Positions 1 to 12,100 of a stretch of 64,000 bases of DNA are shown here, piece by piece. The stretch spans positions 1,488,001 to 1,552,000 of the forward strand of contig OW285195.1 of the NCBI GenBank assembly GCA_935421135.1. The letters are read 5' to 3'. The notes beneath the pieces were generated by a model that had not been told where the DNA came from, did no database searches, and saw nothing but the letters and a program-made list of their open reading frames with translations. The position numbers were made by a program, and so were the translations under genes. Position 1 is the stretch's first letter; every line of letters starts with the position of its first letter. This DNA comes from Bugulina stolonifera (Eukaryota > Bryozoa > Gymnolaemata > Cheilostomatida > Bugulidae).

Positions 1-2
1 CC

Positions 3-3000
3 AGAGAAGCCCGATGGAAGCTGTCCACCCTGGAACAGCAAGCCCACACGTCACTCAGAGACTATGCAGCTCTCATCCGTAGACTGATGGCAACAGCCTT
101 TGAAGGGGCACCCCCTGCATCTTTGGAAGAATGGACTGTAGAGAAGTTCTGCCTCACAGTCCACAACCACGGCCTACGCTGGTACTACACATGGTTACAA
201 CCCGATGATATGGAGGAAGCACTGGAAACCGGAACGGCCTTCCTACGTAACAAGGATGGCAAGGCCAGCCCTCCAAACCCACAAGAGGAGCTTCCCGCCG
301 ACCTCCTACGGAAAGCCCTACATACCCTCCTACAGAAATGTCAAAACGCGGATGACGGACCAACGGTCACACCGGAACCCGTCCCAGTAGATGACCCCAT
401 TCCTACTGCAGCCGACGCAGACAACAACTCAGGAGAAGGTGGACTAAACCACAATGGTCGTCCACAGAGGCCGACGGACACATCAGAACCCGTCCCAGTA
501 GATGAACCCATTCCTACTGGAGCCCAGCAAGGAGAAGGTGGACCACACCACACTGGTCGTCCACAAAGGCCGACGGACACATCAGAACCCGTCCCAGTAG
601 ATGAACCCATTCCTACTGAGGCCAAAACCAAGAAGAGTGGACCAAACCGCAATGGTCGTCCACAGAGGCCGACGAACACATCAGAACCCGTTACTAGCCC
701 ATCACACTCCAGGCCGACGGCGTCACCTACACCCGTCACAGTGGATGAACCTATACCCACTAGGCCGAAATCAGGCAAGAAACGACTCCACTCAAAGCCG
801 GACACATCCGAAGTGACCACAGATCACCCCCCAAGGCTGAAAGGACGACTCACATGTCCCGCCCCGTCGGACCAGACCTCACAAGGTAACCCCGACCTGT
901 CCTCAACTCAGAAGGATCAACAGGATCTGGCCACGTCCAGACCCGACACCAATCAGCAATTGATTCCCGCCAAAATTCAGTATGCCCCGACGGACGACTT
1001 ATCGTGTGTAGAACTGCCAGACACTACAGTCCAAGTCCGCGGCCTGAGGATCGACACGGAACAAACCGTGCTGGACCAAACAGGAGAGCTACCTCTGAAC
1101 CCCTCGAAGAATGTTCAAGTTTCAACAGCCCGACCTGATCCAGAGGACGCAAAGTATCGCGTAGCCGACCTCCAAGACATAATCCCAACGACGGAGATAC
1201 AGTCTATACTGCCAGCAGTTCAAGTACAAAGAGCGAAATGTTCTTGTACGGAATCCAGCATTGCCGAACAATTTCAGCCGAAGATACAGATTGCCGAACC
1301 CTCGAAATCCCCTAAAGCGGATAAGAAGCAATCGAAGGCAACTATTGCCGTGTTCCCGCGCTTATTTGACGAGTCAAACAAAGAAAATATGCCTAAGGCA
1401 TTGCCTACAATTGAGCCAATTGCTCATCCCTCGGCTAGTATAAATACGACAGCTCACAGACGAGTAGTCCTTTCTCGTCCAGCACTTCACCGAAGCACAT
1501 GTATCCCTACATGTGGCGACTTCTGCACTCTTTGTGACACTGGTGAAGCTAATAACAGCAGTCGTATCCTTTCTCGTTCTTGTATGGACGAGACGGCTAC
1601 TCCTTCCAACACGGATCACTCCAATCAGCCTGTCTTCACAGCTGAAGGTAAGCAAATCTCAGTGTTACCAGTAGGGAACAAATTGGAATTAGAGGAACAA
1701 CCCACACCTGTAGAACTGCCAGGCATGAATTCTCTCTCCCTCCCCACTCGGCATAGACCAGTCGAGACAGAGGAAGATTCCCCTGCACATTTCCACAGGA
1801 AAGAGCATGAGTTAGAAGACGGAGGATACACATCAAATAAATTGTGTATTGTAGATGCATCTCCCATAAGGAAGACGCTCACCCCAGACGGCACGCCTCC
1901 ACCTACTCCACCTCCTGTCACCTCTACCCTAAAACAAGCTACAATTAAGCTGCACAAACTCACTGACAAGCTACCCATAGAGTCATCCCAGCATTCCGGA
2001 GCCACTAAATCGTGGATTAGCACCTTCACCCAGCAGGCCCGAGACGACTTGGCCAGAAAGAGTCAGCCTAACTTCAAGTGTGCGAAGTGTGGCTTCTCCG
2101 GGACCCTCAAGAGGCTAAACATACACATCTGGCAACACTTCGCACGCTTCTACTGCCGATGCGGACGCAGTTCTGTTAGCCGTGATGCACTAGGCCATCA
2201 CTTCAGTCGGAGATTCAGTATCTGTGGGAAACGTCTCTTCCTCACGGATGGGCCCAGCTACGCGGCCCTCATGGAATGGTGGGGCGTAAAGGATCCCCCA
2301 CCATTTCTGCCATGTCGTCCTACCATGGACGGACAGTCGGGAACAAACAAGCCAGTCTACCTGCCTAGCACCTCCTCTGCCCGCAAGCGGCCTCCCAAAA
2401 GACGGCACAGTCCTTCTCCCTCTCCAGAACGGACACCCGACTCAGAACCTTCTGATGCTACCTCCTCCTCTTCCTCGTTGCCTACCACTCCTGCTGGACC
2501 TTCTCCCTGGCGACCCAGTGTCAGCACCTCCGCTGTAAGCGTCACCTCTCCTGGCCGACGCGGACGTCTACCCTCTTGGAAGACCCGGCCTGCTCCAAGG
2601 AAGAGCATGCTCACTGCTCAACCAAGCACTCTCTATCAAGGCTCTCCCCCCAAGGTCTCATGTGCAGCTTCTTGTTCAGCCTCTCCGGTTCTACTAATCG
2701 AACCACTGCAGTCTAGGCCAACACTAGAAGTCTCGCCACACTGCTCTCCTCACATACCTGTCAGGGATCCACTCCGAGCTTCTCCAGACTCTCCTGCCGT
2801 CCAGCTCCCACCTCCTGCATCTCCTGTACTAACTCAGCCGAATGCCACACGTCCTGCATCTCCGGATCCGTCGCTCATGCAACAGCTTGCTGAACTTAAG
2901 CCACGGATTCACTACCTTGCCAGCCGTCAACAGGTGGGGGACACTCTACGCCAGCACCTGGAACCTCTCTATGCTCGAGAAATAGCTCTTCGAGAACTAG

Positions 3001-3125
3001 CCAACCAGCATCTAAACCACCCCCAGCAGCTCCAGCTCATACAAGCAGACTTGGACATAGTGTCCCGGGAATCTACACTGTATCGTACCCTTCTTAACTT
3101 GACACTAGAGACACCCATGACCTAG
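3..3125 (+). CDS. Gag-like ORF of an LTR retrotransposon, 5' partial
   Basis: The frame is open from base 3 to the TAG at 3123-3125, about 1,040 codons, and its start lies outside the window. The first ~70 visible residues read like the C-terminal half of a Ty3/gypsy-type capsid domain: a Gln/Ser-rich helix followed by DYAALIRRL, then a helix with HGLRWYY and a final EEALETGTAFL helix. Residues ~95-235 (counted from the first ATG at 87) hold degenerate ~38-residue repeats with PVPVDEPIPT and GRPQRPTDTSEP. Around residue 663 a Cys-x2-Cys motif with two later His (CAKCGFSG...HIWQH) is followed by CRCGRSS...GHH, so zinc-finger-like pairs replace the usual CCHC knuckle. The rest is Pro/Ser-rich with a helical C-terminus. 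The ORF stops 13 nt before the LTR, leaving no room for protease, reverse transcriptase or integrase. The Gag assignment is inference from pattern; a domesticated or non-autonomous Gag-only element are the main alternatives. Confidence 0.65.
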   Translation, partial: REARWKLSTLEQQAHTSLRDYAALIRRLMATAFEGAPPASLEEWTVEKFCLTVHNHGLRWYYTWLQPDDMEEALETGTAFLRNKDGKASPPNPQEELPADLLRKALHTLLQKCQNADDGPTVTPEPVPVDDPIPTAADADNNSGEGGLNHNGRPQRPTDTSEPVPVDEPIPTGAQQGEGGPHHTGRPQRPTDTSEPVPVDEPIPTEAKTKKSGPNRNGRPQRPTNTSEPVTSPSHSRPTASPTPVTVDEPIPTRPKSGKKRLHSKPDTSEVTTDHPPRLKGRLTCPAPSDQTSQGNPDLSSTQKDQQDLATSRPDTNQQLIPAKIQYAPTDDLSCVELPDTTVQVRGLRIDTEQTVLDQTGELPLNPSKNVQVSTARPDPEDAKYRVADLQDIIPTTEIQSILPAVQVQRAKCSCTESSIAEQFQPKIQIAEPSKSPKADKKQSKATIAVFPRLFDESNKENMPKALPTIEPIAHPSASINTTAHRRVVLSRPALHRSTCIPTCGDFCTLCDTGEANNSSRILSRSCMDETATPSNTDHSNQPVFTAEGKQISVLPVGNKLELEEQPTPVELPGMNSLSLPTRHRPVETEEDSPAHFHRKEHELEDGGYTSNKLCIVDASPIRKTLTPDGTPPPTPPPVTSTLKQATIKLHKLTDKLPIESSQHSGATKSWISTFTQQARDDLARKSQPNFKCAKCGFSGTLKRLNIHIWQHFARFYCRCGRSSVSRDALGHHFSRRFSICGKRLFLTDGPSYAALMEWWGVKDPPPFLPCRPTMDGQSGTNKPVYLPSTSSARKRPPKRRHSPSPSPERTPDSEPSDATSSSSSLPTTPAGPSPWRPSVSTSAVSVTSPGRRGRLPSWKTRPAPRKSMLTAQPSTLYQGSPPKVSCAASCSASPVLLIEPLQSRPTLEVSPHCSPHIPVRDPLRASPDSPAVQLPPPASPVLTQPNATRPASPDPSLMQQLAELKPRIHYLASRQQVGDTLRQHLEPLYAREIALRELANQHLNHPQQLQLIQADLDIVSRESTLYRTLLNLTLETPMT

Positions 3126-3138
3126 TGTGAGGGGGCTA

Positions 3139-3802
3139 TGTAATGGTACGCCAAGTCGTATCTTCTATCTGACACTCATTATTGTGTGCACATACATGTA
3201 TATATCTGCTTGTACCTTACTATATGTTATTGTATATAGTTGACTGATTGTTACTAAGTCTTTTAATGCCTTTTATACCCATGTACAGAGGCCCGACCTC
3301 TCAGAATCCATTGATATTCATTTTGTACATGAATTGGACCATTTTAAGCAACTTTTGTAGAACCCGACCTATTTTGGGTCGGCTGTCGGGCTTCCGGCGG
3401 CCATCTTGTTGCGCGACTTCCGGACGACCACACGTCGTCTTTTCCCGACGTCACGTCGGCCGGAAGTCCTTATACTATATAAAGGGCATTGTTTTACTGT
3501 TCATTGTCTCAGTCTTCACTTGGCTTTCAATAAAGACACATCTATACTTGATACAGAGATCTTCACTTCCTTTTGCCAGGTCATTCGCTTAGCGAACTGC
3601 CTACTAGGTCGGATCTTTCTCTTTCATTGTATAGTCTGAAGGTCGGACTTGAGATCAGATGGGTCGTCTTTGGTAGTACTTGGGCTACTGAGACCGCTCG
3701 ATGTTTCATGTAATGCGAAGTCCTATTACCACTCATAGGCACTTCATTTCTGGGTCGATAGTCGTCCAAGGACGACCGCACCAAAACACAGAAACCATTA
3801 CA
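3139..3802 (+). mobile_element. 3' LTR of retrotransposon (664 bp)
   Basis: The LTR begins TGTAATGGT and ends ACCATTACA, a perfect 9-bp terminal inversion with TG..CA ends. A short purine stretch (gaggggg) lies just upstream, as expected of a polypurine tract. Inside are a TATA box (tatataaa, 3476-3483) and AATAAA (3529-3534) about 50 nt apart, giving a short R region. Related copies are at 23159-23965 (minus) and about 58553-59343 (plus). The 5' LTR is outside the window, so the target duplication cannot be checked. Confidence 0.85.
3476..3534 (+). promoter_or_regulatory. LTR core promoter TATA box and polyadenylation signal
   Basis: TATATAAA at 3476-3483 is followed by AATAAA at 3529-3534. 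Both elements are kept in the solo copy at 23159-23965 (as the complement) and in the diverged copy near 59000, which suggests they were functional in the family ancestor. Confidence 0.6.
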
Positions 3803-4185
3803 ATACTACTAGTAACTGCAAAATAGTTCCATTACTGTTGGAAAACTTCGAAATTATTACTTTGTTCAAGGAATGCTCCTTGCTTCGTGGTAAGTTTGTT
3901 TGTGGTCAATAAATGGTGGAACACAATGTATATTATGCATAAAATCTACCATAGTAGACCTATCTATTTACATGAATAACAATTAAAGGTGTTGTGGCAC
4001 TAAATAGCTGAGTGCGTCTTAATGCTACCTTAAAACGCGTGGCATAACCCCTTTAACTACTGACGTAATAACATATATTCATACATTGAATGGTAGAATA
4101 TGCTTGACATAAAGAGCAACAAATCTTTCAGAGCAGACAACTACCATCTCTTGGAGGAGTGGTCATCATATTATGCAGTACGTAC

Positions 4186-4479
4186 CTAATATGAGTGTCT
4201 CGGTATACTCCGTAACAGACGAGAGGTTCTTACTCACAGCCGTCACACCGAATCTGTACTCCTCTCCAGGAGAGAGGTCTGTGAGAGTAGCTGAAGTCTT
4301 ATTCCTATCATCCACAAGCACAGGGGGACAAGGAGGGTCACATGAAACTATGACATGATCCCATACAGTGTAAGGTGAGTGAGACCATGTAACCATAGCA
4401 GCTGTCCTATTGCTTGTCAGTGATGGGACGGCATAGACGTCTGTCACAGCAGCTGGAACTATATGACGTATGCAACTAT
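4186..4479 (-). CDS. Fibronectin type III exon (downstream of two)
   Basis: On the minus strand a 294-nt exon lies between an acceptor ending ttattcag (boundary 4480) and a donor gtacgt (4185-4184). It translates to one FN3-like domain: it starts AAVTDVYAVPSL, has the core Trp in VTWSHSP, a CDPPCPP insert, and the conserved LTDLSPGEEYRFGVTAV segment that precedes strand F. Length is a multiple of three, typical of shuffled FN3 exons. It belongs with the exon at 4580-4849, 100 bp upstream. The rest of the gene is not visible; the LTR element at 1-3802 lies on its 3' side, so later exons are either beyond the window or lost. Product: extracellular or membrane adhesion/receptor-type protein, not further identified. 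Confidence 0.7.
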
Positions 4480-4579
4480 CTGAATAACACAATCTAATTA
4501 AAAGCTAATAATGCACATTGTATAATATGTACGTCTGAGAGATGTGTTGTAGCATTCAGAGAAAGAGCAGATAGCTGAC

Positions 4580-4849
4580 CTAGGGTTAAGGTGTAGCTGT
4601 CATCACTTGTGGATACATTTCTGATGGTTACTCTGAAGGTGTAAGAGCCACCTGGTGTTAGAGAAGCCGCAAACGCAGTGGTTGCTGTACTCAGCACATT
4701 GATTGGTCTATGACAGGCTGGTTCACAGATCACCTCTACTTTGTCAGACAGTCTGGGTGGTTGAGAGTACTCCCAGGTCAGCACTGCCATCGTCGTGTTG
4801 AAATTGATACTGTGTTCAGCTGTTAGATTGACAGCTCTGGGCCATTCTG
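4580..4849 (-). CDS. Fibronectin type III exon (upstream of two)
   Basis: A 270-nt minus-strand exon with acceptor ttttcaatag (boundary 4850) and donor gtcagc (4579-4578). It encodes an FN3-like domain: PRAVNLTAEH at the start, TWEYSQPP around the core Trp, a CEPACHRP insert parallel to the CDPPCPP of the next exon, and ASLTPGGSYTFRVTI. The matching Cys-rich insert shows that the two domains are a recent pair within one protein. Exon length is a multiple of three. Upstream exons should lie beyond 4850, but a minisatellite occupies that intron and none was recognised. Confidence 0.7.
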
Positions 4850-4868
4850 CTATTGAAAACAGATACCG

Positions 4869-5222
4869 TTAACCCAGGCCACAGTGTCACCTAACCCAGG
4901 CCATAGTGTCACCTAACCCGGGCCATAGTGTTACCTAACCCAGGCCATAGTGTCACCTAACCCAGGCCACAGTGTCACCTAAACCAAAGGCCATAGTGTC
5001 ACCTAACCCAAAGGCCATAGTGTTACCTAACCCAAAGACCATAGTGTTACCTAACCCAAAGGCCATAGTGTTACCTAACCCAGGCCATAGTGTCACCTAA
5101 CCCAAAGACCATAGTGTCACCTAACCCAAAGGCCATAGTGTCACCTAACCCAAAGACCATAGTGTTACCTAACCCAAAGGCCATAGTGTTACCTAACCCA
5201 AAGACCATAGTGTTACCTACAT
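4869..5222. repeat. Minisatellite, ~21-25 bp unit, about 14 copies
   Basis: Units read cctaacccaggccatagtgt plus ca, with variants carrying an extra aaag before the gcc. The cctaaccc word recalls a telomere repeat, but the unit is too long and complex to be telomeric. It lies upstream of the FN3 exons, probably in their intron. Confidence 0.9.
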
Positions 5223-6842
5223 GTAGCTCTAGAGAGGGTGGTTAAAGTTACAGATAGTAGAGAATGTAGTTACATATATGTACTAGTTCAAACTCTAGTT
5301 CCTCAGTAGCAACTGCTCACCCTACAATATCTGGGTGCTTAGCTCTCCAAATAAATAAGTAGATAGGTTATATGTGTACATGTAGGTAGGTTGTATGGAT
5401 GTTGTATTGACAACCCAGTTGTCACATTCAATCATCAACATGCAATTTGCATTTGCCGGCCACAGTTAAGAACTTTAGGCTATTTAGATGATATATTTAG
5501 TAACACCTTACTCTTGAAAGAGCTGGAGGTGATTGCATTTCCTCTGAAGGTATATGTTGTTTTTGCAGGCAACCAAACAGAACTTTTAGCCGAAAGTTTT
5601 GAAGATGGTAATTTCCAAATTTGTGAACAGTTTCCTTTACAAGAAACTGATGTCAGAGATGTTGGACTCCAAGAGTCTGCAAATAGTTTAGACTTAGAGT
5701 TGCTCCAGTTGAATTTAGCAGAGAAAAGTGGAGGACGAGTTGTAGATTCTGAGTTCACTTCATTCTGAGTTGTGTTATCTATAACATGATTAGTCAATTT
5801 ACAGTTTTATTGGCCTCTCATTAAAGCTGAGGTCAGTGCAGATGATAATCTACAGTAAATATGGTAAATCATATCATCTAACTCCTTAGTGTTAAGACTG
5901 CATAGGAGCCGACATTTCTAACAAATTTGTAGAAGCCGAAGTAAATAGCTTTGGTTCTTCATCCAAAGGATAAATTACATTGTTTTATGTTTACATTAAT
6001 ATTGAGGTCTAAAGCAGTGGTTGGAGAGCAAAAGTGGTTATAAGCACAGATAAAGAGATGTGATGATACCACACCCATTTGATGATACCAATATATTAGC
6101 TCCAATGAGAGTTTATAAAACAAATTCATAGTGCTGTCTTCTCTAGAGCTTACAATAACTTGGCGTATGTAGCTATGATACACTCTAGTGATTGGCTCAT
6201 GGATAGACCAATGAAATGCTCTGGATATGGGCAATGTATGATATTGGCGAATACATACTTACAATGATAACATATGCCTATGTACATGTACATTGTCTGT
6301 TTTAAATATTTACACTTTATTTATTGTCAGTATTGATAACAGTGGAAAATATTGGATGACTAACACTCATGGTTACTCCATTTCCATTTACATCCTACAT
6401 TATTTACCATTATTTTTTATTATCAAACTAACAGTGCTGCAGGTTACAGATAATATTCTTTTACCTGCTGCATCCATCTGAACGCCACCCAGGACTTTGG
6501 AGTGGCATATACATGAACACGTGTATATTATTGTAACAACCTGCAATAAATCAGTATCAATACAAATATTATTGTAGCAAACCAAATGAAAAGTGATGGT
6601 ATAACAGAGATAAATGGTAGGTTTGTCAGGTAGTTGAGTGCTAACCATGACTACATAACAGATTGTCATGTAGCAGCCCATGTAGCTGTGGCACAGTCAC
6701 CAATGGGCTATATTATAAAGTCATACTGTCATATCTTATGTCTACAACCAACTAATACTGGTTAACAATACTTACAGTATTTAGTCAGAATGTGCACATT
6801 ATCGGTTTACACACTGTTATACAAGCATATCATACAGTTACA
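5223..6842. other. Intergenic or intronic, no supported gene
   Basis: AT-rich DNA. The longest open stretch is 5391-5768 (+, 125 codons) with a mirror frame on the other strand; neither shows a recognisable domain, and splice sites that would join it to the FN3 exons were not found. Confidence 0.5.
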
Positions 6843-6965
6843 TACAGGTATTATACATGTATTATACAGGTATTATACAGGTATTATACAGGTATTATAC
6901 AGGTATTATACAGGTATTATACAGGTATTATACAGGTATTATACAGGTATTATACAGGTACATGT
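6843..6965. repeat. Minisatellite, 11-bp unit (caggtattata), ~11 copies
   Basis: Near-perfect head-to-tail copies. The short ORFs across it only reflect the repeat. Confidence 0.95.
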
Positions 6966-6975
6966 ACATGTATGT

Positions 6976-7196
6976 ACAGATATAGCATAGCCTATACTAC
7001 ATGTTATGGCATAGCCTATACTACATGTTATAGCATAGCCTATACTACATGTTATAGCATAGCCTATACTACATGTTACAGCATAGCCTATACTACATGT
7101 TATAGCATAGCCTATACTACATGATATAGCATAGCCTATACTACATGTTATAGCATAGCCTATACTACATGTTATAGCATAGCCTATACTACATGG
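6976..7196. repeat. Minisatellite, 24-bp unit, ~9 copies
   Basis: Unit tatagcatagcctatactac plus atgt, with single-base variants. It follows the 11-bp array after only a few bases, so two unrelated arrays are adjacent. Confidence 0.95.
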
Positions 7197-8690
7197 TATA
7201 ATGAAGTATTATTAACTGTTGTCTTACCAAAGAAAGAGCTCTAGTACCAGCCAATGGTGTAGACATGGTACTCGGTGATCAGCACTGACAGTGTAACTAT
7301 ATTGCCCAACTATACGTTGTTATGTACATGATCAGTCTATTATATTGCACATACTTCTGACGTTTGTGGGGTTGCTATCTTAACATCATTTATTACCCAT
7401 AGTACTATTTACCGGTAGAGGGAAGTAAGATAACAAATAATATATTTAATAGATTTATCTTATCTTTGTGTTGAATAAAATGTACCATAATGAAGCAAGG
7501 CATAGGCCTGGTGGAGGAAGAGTGTTGATGTGTGTCTCCTCCCTGACTTTAAGTCAACTTAAACATGTTGGTGGTTTTAGCCCCGTCATCATGCAACCTT
7601 GTTGTAATCAATTAATATCAGATGTAACGACTCCAATTATAGAATTTATTATTTAATACCAGCTGTCCGTACTACAGCTGAATATTAATCAAGGCCACTG
7701 TTGGGCTGCCGCTACACCTAGCGCATGGTGCCAAATTGCCGAACAGTACAAATGAGCCAGCCTACCTAAGCTCACAGTACCTCGTGTAGCCGAGCCTTAA
7801 TTAGAGACAAGACAGGGGGATGATAACTAGAGTTGTCATAATTGTCTAAATATTAATCGAAGCCACCATTGGGCTGCCACTGTGCCTCACTGACCTGCCG
7901 ATGCTCACGGCTTCCTGTGTAGCCAAGCATTTACATGTATGCCTGTTGTTTTATTGGAAATTCATGTATGTGATGAAAGTGAATATAACTCAGAGTTGTC
8001 TATCTCTACTTATCAATGATAAAAATGGTCAGGCATTCCATTACCTGTTCTCCGTGAACCCATAACAATTTGTTTACATGTACATGCACTTAGAGTACAA
8101 TGTTTCAAAATTATTGTTTGAAATAGATTTGTGTCCACATTGCACCGTACTGCATTATATTGACCAATCACCTAATTGAATGTTGAACCAATTGGATAGT
8201 ATGCTGCTTGCTTGTGTCAATATAAATGTATTATACAGTAAACATGTACAGTGCATATGGCCAAGCAAATGAACTGCTAAAATTATTGGGCAAAGCGTAT
8301 AAAATTTCTTCACAAAGAGGTTTCTAATTGTTTTTGATATAGTCTTGGAGACAAAGCTGTTAATTGTGAACCCAAAGGACCAACTACTGTCGTTTACTGT
8401 CCACACCACAGCACTATGGGGCTAATACACCAATATATTGCATATTCTACAAAATCAAAGTTTAAAAAATAATCACAGGGTGTTATGTTCAACTGGTGTG
8501 GATAGGGGACATCGACAAGCATCACATATTTAGTACAATGGCAACAAGTTGTACTCTTTCAATTCATTTCATCCTGCTTAAAGAGAGGACAACTTCATAT
8601 GTTACATTCAACGGTGTAACGAGCATCACATAGCCATTTCACAGTTTCGTGCTCACATTAACGTGCATCCCACTCTGTCATGGGCACTAT
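7197..8690. other. Non-coding stretch with a ~100-bp direct repeat pair
   Basis: No supported gene. Two diverged copies of one sequence, about 7678-7800 and 7848-7930, share attaatc, gccac, attgggctgcc and a tgtagcc end. They look like a fragmentary dispersed repeat. Confidence 0.45.
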
Positions 8691-8808
8691 TAAGCTATTA
8701 ATCATAATTAGAAGTTGTCCTCTCCCAACTTATCTTCCTCTTTTTTCTCCAGACAAAAGAGGAAGATAAATTGGGGGAAGACAACTTCTAATTATGATCA
8801 ATAGCTTA
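8691..8808. mobile_element. Hairpin (foldback) element, 54-bp arms
   Basis: The left arm (8691-8744) and right arm (8755-8808) are near-perfect inverted copies separated by 10 nt. The internal word gaagttgtcctctc also occurs, in either orientation and often slightly changed, near 8583, 20610, 24190 and 57145, suggesting a dispersed MITE-like family. The element lies about 400 bp 3' of CCT2. Confidence 0.7.
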
Positions 8809-9198
8809 TTAGTGCACAACATGCACTCTGTCCATAGGGTAGACATTAGATCAGTGACGTTACCAGAGTACAATCCATTTGGGGAGACAACTCTGTTACC
8901 ACCTTCTCTACCTGAACACCCATAGAATAAAGTAACTTTCCCACTTCACATTTATTTGTTCAAAGTCCACACACAAGCAATGATAGATTCAATAATAGAA
9001 ATTCCCAATATTTAGAGATGAGTGAAAAAACTATAAAACTTCTATTTAACATTTTGGAGTGAGCAGCTGCTCGAATATAATAATAATTATGTTACTCTGG
9101 TGCCACTGGGGAGTGATTATTCAGTGTCCACCATATTAGAATACAGGGTAAAGTGTAGTATATATACATGTACAGTGCATATAGTATACCCTGCACCA
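8809..9198 (-). other. CCT2 3' flank, probable 3' UTR
   Basis: Follows the CCT2 stop (TAG at 9201-9199). AT-rich with TTTATT on the plus strand near 8947, a possible polyadenylation signal on the minus strand. No other gene seen. Confidence 0.4.
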
Positions 9199-12100
9199 CT
9201 ACATGCAGTGGTCAGGCATACGCTGACGAGGTGCTGACTTTACTATGTTATCTACCCGCAGGATCATCTCTGCTGCCTCTGCCGCTGACATTAGTACCTG
9301 TCTCTTCACCTGGAAGGACTCTGTGATACCCAAGTCTACCATGTCCGCTATTTCACCATTATTCATATCTGTATGACAGAGAGATAGACACATGTACTAC
9401 AGTATGTTATACCTGACAGATGGACAGCTTGTAGATAATGTGAACAAAGAGGATGGATGTAGAGATGTGAAACCACTGTCAACAGAAGTACTGGCTCAGT
9501 CATATCTCTATAACTGTATGATACTAGTTTGGGGGTTTCATGAAGCGATTAGCCATGGCGTAGCAAAAAATTGGTAGGGACAGGGGAGCAGGTGTACTGA
9601 GGCTATTATTAGAGTAGATATACAGTATATTATGCATACTGTACATACATACTGTACATACATACTGTACATACATACTGTACATACATACACATGTACA
9701 ATGCATATACATAGTACATAGTATAGTGAGAGAATATCCTACCTAAACCATATGTATCCTGGCCTTGGTTGTGTACAGCTCTGAGTTGAGATACGAGATC
9801 CGCACTGTCATATCCAGCATTGTCTGCTATGGTAGTGGGAATCTACAGTAAGTACATGTGTATAGAGTAAGTGCATGTATATACAGTAAGTGCATGTATA
9901 TACAGTAAGTGCATGTATATACAGTAAGTACATGTATATACAATAAGTACATGTATATACAGCAAGTGCATGTATATACAGTAAGTACATGTATATACAG
10001 TAAGGTATATACAGTAGGTACATGTATATACAGTAAGTACATGTATATACAGTAAGTACATGTATATACAGTAAGTACATGTATATGCAGTCATAGATAC
10101 ATGTATATTGTATGTGGATTGATAGTGCATAGTCCATACACATACCTGTCTGAGAGCTCTAGCAAAGGCCTCCATGGCTACAGCCTCTTTACCTGCTGTA
10201 GTCTCTGCTAGTTTAGATACTGCATTACTCATAACCATCTCAGAGCAGCCACCTCCTGTACAACAATGTGCTCAGTATGTATATACAGTACAGTACAATA
10301 AAAGAATGTATGGTTACATTATACATGTCTGATTATATATTATATACATAGCTATATGTACAGTGATGGCCAAAAGTTGAAGACCAGTTTGCTTCATGGG
10401 AATTTTATATTCACAAAAACTTGATTTTGATAAACATAACATTCATTACACTATGTGCAACTCACAATACTTATTATGGTTTACCAACATACAGTACACA
10501 AAGTAAATGTGGAAGTAATTGCTGGTTGGAACAGTATATTATGTATATACAATGTGCATACATGTACACTCACCATACACAACTCTGGTCTCCTTCACAG
10601 TCTCAGAGAGAACACACAGAGCATCATGTAATGATCTTTCTGCTTCGTCTAATATCTGTTGTGTAGCTCCTCTCAGTATAATAGTACAGGCTTCACCCAG
10701 TGCTACACCTAAACAACCACATATACACATGTATACACTACTATACTATACACACACGTATACACTACTATACAATACACATGTATACATTACTATACAA
10801 TACACACGTATACATTACTATACTATACACACATATACACTACTATACTATACACACGTATACACTACTATACTATACACACGTATACACTACTATACTA
10901 TACACACGTATACGCTACTATACTATACACACATATACATTACTATACTATACATACGTATACACTACTATACAATACATACGTATACACTACTATACAA
11001 TACACACGTATACACTACTATACAATACACACGTATACACTACTATACTATACACACGTATACACTACTATACTATACACACGTATACACTACTATACAA
11101 TACACACATATACACTACTATACTATACACACGTATACACTACTATACAATACACACATATACATTACTATACTATACACACGTATACACTACTATACAA
11201 TACATACGTATACACTACTATACTATACACACGTATACACTACTATACTATACACACGTATACACTACTATACTATACACACGTATACACTACTATACTA
11301 TACACACATATACATTACTATACTATACACACGTATACACTACTATACAATACATACATACACACTACTATACAATACACACATACACACTACTATACTA
11401 TACACACGTATACACTACTATACTATACACACGTATACACTACTATACTATACACACGTATACACTACTATACAATACATACGTATACACTACTATACTA
11501 TACATACGTATACACTACTATACTATACACATGTATACACTACTATACTATACACACGTATACACTACTATACTATACACACGTATACACTACTATACAA
11601 TACACACGTATACACTACTATACTATACACACGTATACACTACTATACAATACACACATATACATTACTATACTATACACACGTATACACTACTATACTA
11701 TACACACGTATACACTACTATACTATACACATGTATACACTACTATACTATACACATGTATACACTACTATACTATACACACGTATACACTACTATACAA
11801 TACACACATATACATTACTATACTATACACACGTATACACTCCTATACTATACACACGTATACATTACTATACTATACACACGTATACACTACTATACTA
11901 TACACACGTATACATTACTATACTATACACATGTATACACTACTATACTATACACATGTATACACTACTATACTATACACACGTATACACTACTATACTA
12001 TACACACGTATACATTACTATACTATACACATGTATACACTACTATACTATACACATGTATACACTACTATACTATACACACGTATACATTACTATACTA

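Noticed and set aside
4869..5222. Interstitial telomere repeat (cctaaccc words)
   Set aside because: The repeating unit is 21-25 bp with a constant gccatagtgt part; the telomere-like word is only a fragment of it.
5391..5797. Open frames on both strands (125 and 105 codons)
   Set aside because: No domain, no splice sites linking to the FN3 gene; the plus frame (LRTLGYLDDIFSN...) is acidic and could be an old fragment, but support is too thin.
10358..10400. Tc1/mariner terminal repeat (cagtgatggccaaaagttga)
   Set aside because: Only one end is recognisable and no matching inverted end or transposase was found nearby.
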